Positions 1 to 7,237 of a DNA stretch of 64,000 nt are shown one piece after another (positions within the stretch are counted from its first letter, which is position 1; each line of letters opens with the position of its first letter). This DNA is from Actinomadura physcomitrii. GTDB taxonomy: Bacteria > Actinomycetota > Actinomycetes > Streptosporangiales > Streptosporangiaceae. The stretch spans positions 62,001 through 126,000 of the forward strand of contig NZ_WBMS02000027.1 of assembly GCF_008923205.2 (NCBI RefSeq), given 5' to 3'. Made by a program: the position numbers and the translations under genes. A model generated the notes under the pieces. The model had not been told where the DNA came from. It saw only the letters and a list, made by a program, of their open reading frames with translations, and ran no database searches.

Positions 1-1503
1 CTCGTCCTCCACCTGCTTGGCGATGTCGCGGGCGATGACCTGCGCCTGGATGTCGTCCACCGAGTCCGGCTTCACCATCACCCGGATCTCCCGGCCCGCC
101 TGCATCGCGAAGACCTTCTCCACGCCCTCGTGCTTCTCCTTGGCGATCTGCTCCAGCCGCTCCAGGCGCTTCACGTAGGCCTCCAGCGACTCCCTGCGCG
201 CCCCCGGGCGGCTGCCGCTCACCGCGTCCGCGGCCTGCGTGAGCACCGCCTCCACCGTGCGGACCTCGACCTCGTTGTGGTGCGCCTCGATCGCGTGCAC
301 CACGTCCTCGTCCTCGCCGTACCGGCGCGCGATCTCCGCCCCGATGAGCGCGTGGCTGCCCTCCACCTCGTGCGTGAGCGCCTTGCCGATGTCGTGCAGC
401 AGCGTGCACCGCTTGGCGACCTCCACCGGCAGCCGCAGCTCGCTCGCCATGATCCCGGCGATGTGCGCGGACTCGACGAGGTGCTTCAGCACGTTCTGCC
501 CGTAGGACGTCCGGTACCGCAGCCGGCCGAGCAGCGCGATCAGCTCCGGATGCATGTCGGCGATGCCGACCTCCACGAGCGCGTCCTCACCGGCCCGCAC
601 GCACCGCTGCTCGACGTCGCTGCGGCTGCGGTCGTAGACCTCCTCGATCCGCTGCGGGTGGATCCGCCCGTCCAGCACGAGCTTCTCCAGGGTCAGCCGA
701 CCGACCTCCCTGCGCACCGGGTCGAAGCAGCTCAGCAGCACCGCCTCCGGCGTGTCGTCGATGATGAGGTTCACCCCGGTGGTGGTCTCGAACGCGCGGA
801 TGTTGCGGCCCTCGCGGCCGATGATCCGGCCCTTCATCTCATCGCTCGGCAGGTGCAGCACCGACACGACCGACTCGGCGGTCTGCTCGCTCGCCACCCG
901 CTGGATCGCCAGCGTCACGATCTTGCGGGCCCGCTTGTCGCCCTCCGCCCGCGCCGCGTTCTCGATCTCCCGGGTGATCGGGATGGCCTCCCGCTTGGCC
1001 TGGTTCTCGATCGCCGCGACCAGCTCGCCCTTGGCCTGCTCGGCGGTCAGGCCGGCCGCGCGCTCCAGCACCTTGCGGCGCTCGTCCTCGACCCCGGCCA
1101 GCTCCTTCTTGCGCTCCTCCAGGCTCCGCTCGGTCTCGGCGAGCCGGTCCGCCCACTCCTGGAGCCGGCGCATTTCGCCGTCCAGGCGCTGCTCCCGCTC
1201 CGCGAGCCGGGTCTCCCGGCGCTCCAGATCCTCTCTGGCGGTCCGCAGGTCGTCCCGGAGGGCCCGGGCCTCCTCCTCGGCATCCGCACGCGCCGACGCG
1301 GCGATCCGCTGCGCCTGCGCCTGCGCCTGCTCGCGCGACTCCCGGGCCTCCTGCTCGGCCCGGCTCCGGATCCCGTCGGCCTCGCTCTGCGCGCGGGCCA
1401 TCTCCGCGGCCGCCTTACCGGGCACGCCGGGCCGCCACAGTATGACGATCACGAGAGCGACCAGGGTCACCAGCAGCGCTGCACCCAGCAGGACGCTCTC
1501 CAT
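1..1503 (-). CDS. rny: Ribonuclease Y (3' end beyond window)
   Basis: Membrane-anchored endoribonuclease that starts mRNA decay. The visible 501 codons begin with a transmembrane helix (residues about 4-23, hydrophobic run ending at WRP). A long charged coiled coil rich in E, R, A and Q follows, to about residue 190. Next is a KH RNA-binding domain with GRIIGREGRN, then an HD domain with the metal-binding motif LLHDIGKA. The C-terminal tail (GREIRVMVKPD) is typical of the family; the reading frame is still open at base 1, so the stop lies outside. The ATG at 1503 is preceded by an AGGAAGG-type ribosome site. The gene lies downstream of recX, as in many actinobacteria. RNase J is also encoded here (35178-36863), so the strain carries both major decay enzymes. 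Confidence 0.93.
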   Translation of the reverse strand, partial: MESVLLGAALLVTLVALVIVILWRPGVPGKAAAEMARAQSEADGIRSRAEQEARESREQAQAQAQRIAASARADAEEEARALRDDLRTAREDLERRETRLAEREQRLDGEMRRLQEWADRLAETERSLEERKKELAGVEDERRKVLERAAGLTAEQAKGELVAAIENQAKREAIPITREIENAARAEGDKRARKIVTLAIQRVASEQTAESVVSVLHLPSDEMKGRIIGREGRNIRAFETTTGVNLIIDDTPEAVLLSCFDPVRREVGRLTLEKLVLDGRIHPQRIEEVYDRSRSDVEQRCVRAGEDALVEVGIADMHPELIALLGRLRYRTSYGQNVLKHLVESAHIAGIMASELRLPVEVAKRCTLLHDIGKALTHEVEGSHALIGAEIARRYGEDEDVVHAIEAHHNEVEVRTVEAVLTQAADAVSGSRPGARRESLEAYVKRLERLEQIAKEKHEGVEKVFAMQAGREIRVMVKPDSVDDIQAQVIARDIAKQVEDE

Positions 1504-1944
1504 GAGGCAGATCCTTCCTCGCCGCGGGCCCGCCCGGGATCGGGGCCCTGACTAGCGAGGATTTACTCGCGCCAGGCGGACGGCCGGGTACACGGCACCG
1601 CCGGGCCGCGCGGCGCGCCCCGGGCGTTCGGCCGGTTCCGGTCGACGAACGTGTCCTGTATGCCTCTCAGCTGCTGGAACGTGCTCGGTCGTATGGCAAT
1701 CCGCGAGACGCGGAGTAACTCCTCACTGCCGTAACGGTAAGCGGCATGGAGGTAATGAGCAAGCAAACGCCGGGCATTCCGGACTAACCGAACGTGCGCG
1801 TGAGTCCTTCCTTACCGCTTCCCTCAACCGCCCGGACCCCGCACCACCTGCCCCGATGACCCGGCGGCGGAGTCAGGCAAGGGGCGGCGCGCGGTCAGCC
1901 CGCCCGTCATTCCCGGCGTGTCGCCCCGACCGGAACGGCCGGCG
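1504..1944. other. Intergenic stretch, no supported gene
   Basis: These 441 bases separate rny from recX. Short open frames exist on the minus strand (for example 1563-1766), but they lack a convincing ribosome site, family resemblance or GC3 bias. The part around 1640-1800 is less GC-rich than its surroundings and probably contains the rny leader and promoter. I see no RNA gene. Confidence 0.5.
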
Positions 1945-2508
1945 TCAGTCGAGCGGCGGCTCGTCGGGGAGCTCCTCCGGGTCGGTCCCCTCGTCGGCGA
2001 GGGCCTCCTTGACGACGCGGTAGGACAGGCCCGGCGAGTAGCCCTTGCGGGCGAGCATGCCGACGAGCCGGCGCATGCGCTTGGCGGGATCGACTCCCCT
2101 GGTGCCGGGGAGCCTGCGGTCGACCAGTGCGCGGGCGGTGCGCTCCTCCTGGTCGGGCTCGAGGGCCTCGACCGCGTCGCTGACGGTCTCGTCCGCGACG
2201 CCGCGGCGGCGCAGTTCGGCGGCGAGCGCCCGCCGGGCCAGCCCCCGTCCGGCATGCCGGGACTGCACCCACGCCCGCGCGAACGCCTCGTCGTCGATGA
2301 GCCCGACGTCGGTGAACCGGCTCAGGACCTTCTCGGCCACGTCACCCGGGACGTCCTTGCGCCGCAGGGCGTCGGCCAGCTGCGCCCGGGTGCGCGGCGA
2401 GGACGCCAGCAGCCGCAGGCACACCTCCCGCGCGGCGGCCTCGGAATCCCCCGGCGGCCCGCCGCCCTTCTCCCGAGCACCCCGATGCCGAGCCCTCCGC
2501 TCCTCCAC
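1945..2508 (-). CDS. recX: Regulatory protein RecX
   Basis: RecX binds RecA filaments and restrains recombinase activity. The protein is all-helical with repeated three-helix modules: REVCLRLLASSPRTRAQL, then the signature FTDVGLIDDEAFARAWVQSR, then a C-terminal module ending GYSPGLSYRVVKEAL. I chose the GTG at 2508, which has GGGAGG about 10 bases upstream; this gives 187 residues. The frame stays open to 2610, but the extra N-terminal residues are low-complexity and unlike the family. In most actinobacteria recX follows or overlaps recA. Here almost 600 bases, including a dispersed structured repeat, separate them, so co-transcription with recA is uncertain. Confidence 0.85.
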   Translation of the reverse strand: MEERRARHRGAREKGGGPPGDSEAAAREVCLRLLASSPRTRAQLADALRRKDVPGDVAEKVLSRFTDVGLIDDEAFARAWVQSRHAGRGLARRALAAELRRRGVADETVSDAVEALEPDQEERTARALVDRRLPGTRGVDPAKRMRRLVGMLARKGYSPGLSYRVVKEALADEGTDPEELPDEPPLD

Positions 2509-3103
2509 ACCCCTCACCTCCCAAGACCGACCACCGCCACTAACGGCAAGCCCCCATGCCCCCGGAGCGTCACGACCGTGAGTGAGCAGGCCACCCACAG
2601 CTCCCGGCACCCGCTCTAACCACCAACCCCGTCACCAGGGACGGGCCCCCGCCACCCGGCGGCGAGCGAGCGAGTACGCGCCCGCCGCAACTCACACTGG
2701 GCCCAGCCACGTCCAGACCGGGCCGATGCGCCGCCCTGAAGCGGCACGCTCACGAGCGAACATAGATCGCGGACCGCAACGAGCACGGAGGCTTGTGCCC
2801 AGCCACGCGACGACCCCAAGCGTCGCGATCGCGAGCGAAGCCAAGTTCGAGCGAAGCAAGAACTTGATCGCGCAGCGAGCCGCTAGGCGAGTCGGAGCGA
2901 TGCAGCGATCGCACGTATTGCCCGCCGAAGGAAGGCCGTCTAACGGCCTGACGCCAAGGGCAATACAAGACAAACTAGAGCGACGGCGCCGTCGGGGAAG
3001 GTCCGCGCATCGGCGCGCCGGTGCGCGGTGGGGCGCCGCCGCCCTGCATATGGGATCATCGCTCACTCTTCGTCAAGAGTCACCCGGAACGGCGGATTCG
3101 CCG
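2509..3103. other. recA-recX intergenic region
   Basis: This unusually long spacer lies between two genes that are normally adjacent. It contains the structured repeat copy A (2821-2970), candidate recA terminator hairpins (3065-3104), and otherwise GC-rich sequence without a convincing gene. Open frames that cross it on both strands are by-products of base composition. Confidence 0.6.
2821..2970. repeat. Dispersed structured repeat, copy A
   Basis: The first 59 bases (2821-2879) are identical to 22515-22573, and 2889-2915 are identical to 22587-22613. Seen structure: a palindrome TCGCGATCGCGA at the left; an inverted repeat AAGTTC/GAACTT around an 11-base loop; a small hairpin GCC-GCTA-GGC; and an outer stem GTATTGCCC (2915-2923) with GGGCAATAC (2958-2966). 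The outer stem encloses an inner hairpin AGGCCGT/ACGGCCT (2933-2949). The parts that differ from copy B still pair. The word GAGCGAAGC occurs twice. It has no coding function that I can support. Confidence 0.85.
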
Positions 3104-3104
3104 T
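3065..3104 (-). terminator. Candidate recA terminator hairpins
   Basis: Two short perfect inverted repeats lie at and just beyond the recA stop: ACGGCG/CGCCGT (3089-3104) and ACTCTT-CGTC-AAGAGT (3065-3080). Neither is followed by a T-rich tract on the minus strand, so intrinsic termination is only possible. Confidence 0.35.
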
Positions 3105-5332
3105 CAGGAATCACCCGCGGTCTTGCCCGCCTTGGCCTTCTTCGACGCGGCGGCCCGGCCGGTGGCGGGGGCCGGAGCGGGGTCGGCGGCGCCGTCGACC
3201 GGCACGGCGGCCGGCTCGGCCTCCTTGTCGACCTTCGGCCCGATGCCGAGCTTCTCCTTGATCTTCTTCTCGATCCCGTCGGCCATGTCGGGGTTGGCCT
3301 TGAGGAAGTTGCGGGCGTTCTCCTTGCCCTGGCCGAGCTGGTCGCCGTCGTAGGTGTACCAGGCGCCGGACTTGCGGACGAAGCCGTGCTCCACGCCGAG
3401 GTCGATGAGGCCGCCCTCGCGGCTGATGCCCTGGCCGTAGAGCAGGTCGAAGTCGGCGACCCGGAACGGCGGGGCCATCTTGTTCTTGACGACCTTGACG
3501 CGGACGCGGTTGCCGACGGCCTCGGTGCCGTCCTTGAGGGTCTCGATGCGGCGGACGTCCAGCCGGACGGAGGCGTAGAACTTCAGCGCGCGGCCGCCGG
3601 TGGTGGTCTCCGGGCTGTTGTGGACGATGATGCCGTCAGCGAGATAGTTGTGCGACCCCTCTACCTCGATGTCGTAGCGGTCCATGGACTGGTAGTCCCG
3701 CTTGCTCGTGATTTCGAGAACACGCGCAGGCGCCGCCTTCATGACGGGTTCGATGAACTCCGGCTCGACCCTGAACTGTCCACGGTATCTCGGGAGGAGC
3801 TTGTACTCCATCGACGGATGGATATAGGGAGCGACGATCTCCTGGAACTTCGCCGACGCCGCGGTCGTGAACTGGATGACGCTGATCGCCCGCGCTCCCC
3901 GCGTCGTGAGCTTCACATCGAGACCATGGGTGTCGCGAAGGTACTCGACCATGCGCTCCCGCGAACCCGGGCTGAATGCCTCGACGCAGATTTCGATGCG
4001 GCCCGTACCGCCTTCCGTGCGCTTCTGGACGCCTTTGGACCGGATGGTGAAGCAGCCCTCATCCATGTACCAGACAGCCAGCGCCAGTGGAGTGAGTGCC
4101 TTCAGGTAGTCCCAGGTGATGTGCTTCTTTCCGTCACCAAAGTAGACAACCTGTCGCAACTCACCGAGTTCGGCGAGAGGGGTGAAGTCCGCAAACACGG
4201 CGTTCTTTGAGTTGGTGGACTTGCAGTGCTCGACATTCTCGAGCAGGGAGACTTTCCAGTCCAGGTAAGCCGCCTGGGCGGCACCGTGGCCCATGCGGAA
4301 CCGCGCGCTGGCGTCATCCCTCCTCACCGGCGGAGACAGAGTTCCGTCACCGAGCACCGCACCGAGCACGACCTGCCATTGCTGATCGCTGAGGTAGTGC
4401 TTCTGCGCAAGAATGATACGGTCTCCCACCGCGATTTCCCCGGCTTCACGCCAACCACCGGGCGTGCGAACGAGGTGATTATGCGTCAGGTCCATGCAGG
4501 CACGGCCATTACCAGCCCCTCCACCCGACCTCTCCACACGGAAGTGAAGGAACTCTTCCGTTTTTCCGTTGTTGAACCAGTTCGTCACCCTCTTGGGAAC
4601 AATCTTTCCCAGCTCGGTGTCGTACGAGAGAACCTCGACGTCCATCTTTTGGTTCACGAGCTTCCCAATGGGCATCTTGGTCCCATCGGCGAGAATGACA
4701 TTCGTGTACCGGGATGCACATCCGAACATGACGCCGACCTTCTCGCGGAGCTGGTTGATGAAGATGGCGGTGGTCTTGGTCTGGTTGATCGCGCCGGTGA
4801 GCTTGCGCAGCGCCTGCGACATGAGGCGGGCCTGCAGGCCGACGTGGCTGTCGCCCATCTCGCCCTCGATCTCGGCGCGCGGGACGAGCGCGGCGACGGA
4901 GTCGATGACGACGATGTCGATCGCGCCGGAGCGGATCAGCATGTCGGTGATCTCCAGGGCCTGCTCGCCGGTGTCGGGCTGGGAGACCAGCAGGGCGTCG
5001 ATGTCGACGCCGAGCTTGGCGGCGTACTCGGGGTCGAGGGCGTGCTCGGCGTCGACGAACGCGGCGATGCCGCCCTTCTTCTGCACGCTGGCGACCGCGT
5101 GCAGGGCGATGGAGGTCTTGCCGGAGCCCTCGGGGCCGTAGACCTCGACGACCCGGCCGCGGGGCAGGCCGCCGATGCCGAGCGCGATGTCGAGGGAGAT
5201 CGCGCCGGTCGGGATCACCTCGACCGGTGCCCGCGCCTCCTCGCCCATCCGCATGACCGAGCCCTTGCCGAACTGCCGCTCGATCTGGGCGAGTGCGGTC
5301 TCGAGAGCCTTCTCCCGGTCGTTCGCTGCCAT
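3104..5332 (-). CDS. recA: RecA recombinase precursor with in-frame RecA-b intein
   Basis: RecA forms ATP-dependent filaments on single-stranded DNA, drives strand exchange and triggers LexA self-cleavage. The 742-residue precursor carries an intein at residues 205-572. The N-extein is residues 1-204, with Walker A GPEGSGKT at 66-73 and Walker B VVIDS near 141. The C-extein is residues 573-742 and starts SPETTTGG. Splicing would give a normal 374-residue RecA. The insertion point, after REKVGVMFG, is the RecA-b site known from Mycobacterium leprae, not the RecA-a site of M. tuberculosis. Start ATG at 5332. Upstream lie a PafBC-type promoter (5395-5417) and an SOS box (5472-5485). DUF3046, normally next to recA, is 1.7 kb away at 7034-7228. 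Confidence 0.97.
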   Translation of the reverse strand: MAANDREKALETALAQIERQFGKGSVMRMGEEARAPVEVIPTGAISLDIALGIGGLPRGRVVEVYGPEGSGKTSIALHAVASVQKKGGIAAFVDAEHALDPEYAAKLGVDIDALLVSQPDTGEQALEITDMLIRSGAIDIVVIDSVAALVPRAEIEGEMGDSHVGLQARLMSQALRKLTGAINQTKTTAIFINQLREKVGVMFGCASRYTNVILADGTKMPIGKLVNQKMDVEVLSYDTELGKIVPKRVTNWFNNGKTEEFLHFRVERSGGGAGNGRACMDLTHNHLVRTPGGWREAGEIAVGDRIILAQKHYLSDQQWQVVLGAVLGDGTLSPPVRRDDASARFRMGHGAAQAAYLDWKVSLLENVEHCKSTNSKNAVFADFTPLAELGELRQVVYFGDGKKHITWDYLKALTPLALAVWYMDEGCFTIRSKGVQKRTEGGTGRIEICVEAFSPGSRERMVEYLRDTHGLDVKLTTRGARAISVIQFTTAASAKFQEIVAPYIHPSMEYKLLPRYRGQFRVEPEFIEPVMKAAPARVLEITSKRDYQSMDRYDIEVEGSHNYLADGIIVHNSPETTTGGRALKFYASVRLDVRRIETLKDGTEAVGNRVRVKVVKNKMAPPFRVADFDLLYGQGISREGGLIDLGVEHGFVRKSGAWYTYDGDQLGQGKENARNFLKANPDMADGIEKKIKEKLGIGPKVDKEAEPAAVPVDGAADPAPAPATGRAAASKKAKAGKTAGDS
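3617..4720 (-). other. RecA-b intein coding segment (LAGLIDADG type)
   Basis: 368 codons encode a protein-splicing element within recA. It begins with Cys205 (CASRYTNVILADG) and ends with His571-Asn572, followed by Ser573 as the +1 nucleophile, so the splice-junction residues needed are present. Block B has a THNH motif (283-286). Two LAGLIDADG-type endonuclease motifs are visible: VVLGAVLGDGT (322-332) and ALAVWYMDEG (417-426), each with its acidic residue. This suggests that homing activity may be intact. The segment looks less GC-rich than the RecA exteins on either side, which fits later acquisition. Block F is DIEVEGSHNYLADG. Confidence 0.95.
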
Positions 5333-5394
5333 GTGAGATGTCCTTCGCGTTGTGTCTTGTCGGCTCTCGGCCGCTGGTTGCGATGTCGAGGGCG

Positions 5395-5417
5395 ACGTTA
5401 CGGCGGGCCACCGACAC
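5395..5417 (-). promoter_or_regulatory. recA proximal promoter, PafBC (RecA-NDp) type
   Basis: Read on the minus strand the site is GTGTCGGTG, eight bases, then TAACGT. The known LexA-independent DNA-damage promoter of actinobacteria is TTGTCRGTG-N8-TAnnnT; this site differs only at the first base. It lies 63 bases upstream of the recA start. Confidence 0.75.
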
Positions 5418-5471
5418 TTTTCGAGATGCGGGCGCGGTTGTGGACGACGACACCGGCCGGGGCCAGCTTAC

Positions 5472-5485
5472 CGAACATTCGTTCG
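5472..5485. promoter_or_regulatory. LexA SOS box upstream of recA
   Basis: CGAACATTCGTTCG matches the actinobacterial SOS-box core CGAAC-N4-GTTCG and is palindromic in both arms. It lies 140 bases upstream of recA and about 55 bases upstream of the PafBC-type promoter, an arrangement like the two-promoter recA region of mycobacteria. It could also affect the divergent ATP-grasp gene. Confidence 0.8.
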
Positions 5486-5577
5486 ATCATCGCCCGGCGC
5501 GCCGATTCAGGTGGGAATCACCGTGCGCGCCTTGGTCCGGACCCCGTACGCTGGCGCCGTCAACGGAGGGTTCCATC

Positions 5578-6447
5578 ATGACGCTGACCGTCCTCTTCTG
5601 CGTCGATCCGATCCACCCCCGGCGCGTTGACCCCCACTATGCACGCGAGGCCGCGGCCGTGCGGGACCACTACGGCGAGACGGCGCTGCTGGACCACGAC
5701 GCGTTGCGGCGCGGGGACGTGGAGGCCGCGGTGCGCGCGGTGCCGGCGGACCTGGGTCCCGTCTGGTATCGCGGCTGGATGGTCACCGGGCCGGAGTACG
5801 CGGCGATGGCCGCCGCCCTGAAGCGGCGCGGCACGGTGCTGCTGACACACCCCGACGACTACACGCGCGCGCACGAGCTGCCCGGCTGGCACGACACGTT
5901 CGCCGGGCTGACACCGCAGAGCGTGTGGCGCCCTCTCTCCCCCGGGCAGGATCCGGGGGACCTGAACGCGCTCGCCGAGCTCGTCCGGCCGCTGCGGAGC
6001 GGCCCCGGCGTGGTCAAGGACTACGTGAAGTCGCGCAAGCACGAGTGGGACGAGGCGTGCTTCGTGCCGGACGTGAAGAACGTCGCGCGGCTGCGCGACA
6101 TCGCCGCCAAGATGATCGCCCTGCAGGACGAGTACCTCGCGGGCGGCCTGGTGGTGCGCGAGTTCGAGCCCTATGAGGGCGAGGGCGAGGCGCGCGTGTG
6201 GTGGGTGGACGGGGAGCCCGCCCTGGTAGGGCCGCACCCGGACACGCCGGGCGTGGACCCCGATCCGCGGCTGGACGCGGTCGCGCACGCGGTCCGGGCG
6301 CTGGGCTGCCGCTTCATCACGACGGACCTGGCGCGCCGTGCCGACGGCGAGTGGCGGGTCGTGGAGGTCGGCGACGGCCAGGTCAGCGATCTGCCCGCGT
6401 CGGTGGACGCGATGGACCTGTACGCGCACCTGCCCGTCCCGGACTGA
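5578..6447 (+). CDS. ATP-grasp domain-containing protein
   Basis: A 289-residue protein (MTLTVLFCVDPIHPRR...). The C-terminal half has ATP-grasp features: KDYVKSRKHEWDEAC as lysine-rich nucleotide-binding strand, VVREFEPYEGEGEARVWW, and a late acidic segment RVVEVGDGQVSDLP that fits the metal-ATP site. Enzymes of this fold join a carboxylate to an amine, but the substrate cannot be read from sequence. The ATG at 5578 has GGAGGG 8-13 bases upstream; an open frame reaches 5293 but has no better start. The gene is divergent from recA. A remnant of another carboxylate-amine ligase follows 53 bases downstream. Confidence 0.8.
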   Translation: MTLTVLFCVDPIHPRRVDPHYAREAAAVRDHYGETALLDHDALRRGDVEAAVRAVPADLGPVWYRGWMVTGPEYAAMAAALKRRGTVLLTHPDDYTRAHELPGWHDTFAGLTPQSVWRPLSPGQDPGDLNALAELVRPLRSGPGVVKDYVKSRKHEWDEACFVPDVKNVARLRDIAAKMIALQDEYLAGGLVVREFEPYEGEGEARVWWVDGEPALVGPHPDTPGVDPDPRLDAVAHAVRALGCRFITTDLARRADGEWRVVEVGDGQVSDLPASVDAMDLYAHLPVPD

Positions 6448-6500
6448 CGCGGGGGCGGACGGGCGAACGGCATGTGTCCGGAGTGTGACGGAACCGGTAT

Positions 6501-6992
6501 ATGCCCTCTTTCGTCCCATGTTGGGCCACCTCTAGGCTGTGGCCGCTGTTCAGTTCCTACAACCGGTACTTCTGGTACTACGGCGGCAAGCGCGGCTCGA
6601 ACGGCTTCGTCTCGGGCGGCAGCCAGTACCGGCCGAGCGACGGGAAGGTGCTGCTCTGGGAGCTGTTCCCGGGGCATCCCAACCTGCTGCCGGCGTATCT
6701 GAACACGCCTTCGGACCTGACCTTCTACGTCCAGAAGCCGCTTCTGGGGCGGGAGGGCGCGAGCATGCGGATCGTCGCGCCGGACGGCAGCGAGCAGCGG
6801 ACCCAGGGCGACTACGGCGCGGAGGGCTTCGTCTATCAGGAGTTCTGCGCGCTGCCGGACTTCGACGGCGAGCACCCGGTGCTCGGCGCGTGGGTGGTCG
6901 AGGACGAGTCGGCGGGGGTGGGCATCCGCGAGACGTCGGGGCTCATCACCGATGACACGTCGTCGTTCGTCCCGCACCGCATCGCGCTGTAG
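6501..6992 (+). pseudogene. Chimeric remnant: C-terminus of glutathionylspermidine synthase family protein
   Basis: From about base 6643 the frame encodes the C-terminal ~115 residues of the glutathionylspermidine synthase preATP-grasp family: LLWELFPGHPNLLPAYL, then VQKPLLGREGASMRI, GDYGAEGFVYQEFCALP, and GIRETSGLITDDTSSFVPHRI. The ~270 residues expected before it are missing. The preceding ~35 residues (YNRYFWYYGGKRGSNG...VSGGSQYRPS) do not belong to that fold and look like the tail of a small envelope protein. The two pieces appear joined by a deletion in one open frame. No convincing ribosome site is seen, so expression is doubtful. It could be an adapted short protein rather than debris. 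Confidence 0.65.
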
Positions 6993-7033
6993 CTACGCGG
7001 CCATGACAGCGCAGGGCGCCGCGCGGCGCCGCG

Positions 7034-7228
7034 CTACTGGAGCCTGGAGGGGACGTCGAAGGTGGCGACGACGGCCTGCCAGACGCGCTTGGCGGGCTCG
7101 CCGTCCGCGAGGGCCTGCTCGATGGTGCGCCCGTCCAGTTCGGCCATGACGTAGTCCTTGGCCACGCTCTGGGCGTAGGCCTCGCCGAACTGCTGGTTCA
7201 TCCGGTCCCAGAAGACTGTTAGACGCAC
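7034..7228 (-). CDS. DUF3046 family small protein
   Basis: A 64-residue protein (GTG start, VRLTVFWDRMNQQFGEAYAQ) matching the short actinobacterial DUF3046 family, whose genes usually sit next to recA and recX. The pattern FW-R-M---FG-AYA-S-A-D-V is clear. The function is unknown. It lies on the same strand as recA but is separated from it by the ATP-grasp gene and the ligase remnant, so the usual recA neighbourhood has been opened by insertion. The last residues (VVATFDVPSRLQ) are typical of the family. Confidence 0.85.
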   Translation of the reverse strand: MRLTVFWDRMNQQFGEAYAQSVAKDYVMAELDGRTIEQALADGEPAKRVWQAVVATFDVPSRLQ

Positions 7229-7237
7229 CCGTCCACG

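Noticed and set aside
1563..1766. 67-codon minus-strand frame upstream of rny
   Set aside because: No ribosome site, weak codon bias, no recognisable family; more likely part of the rny leader region.
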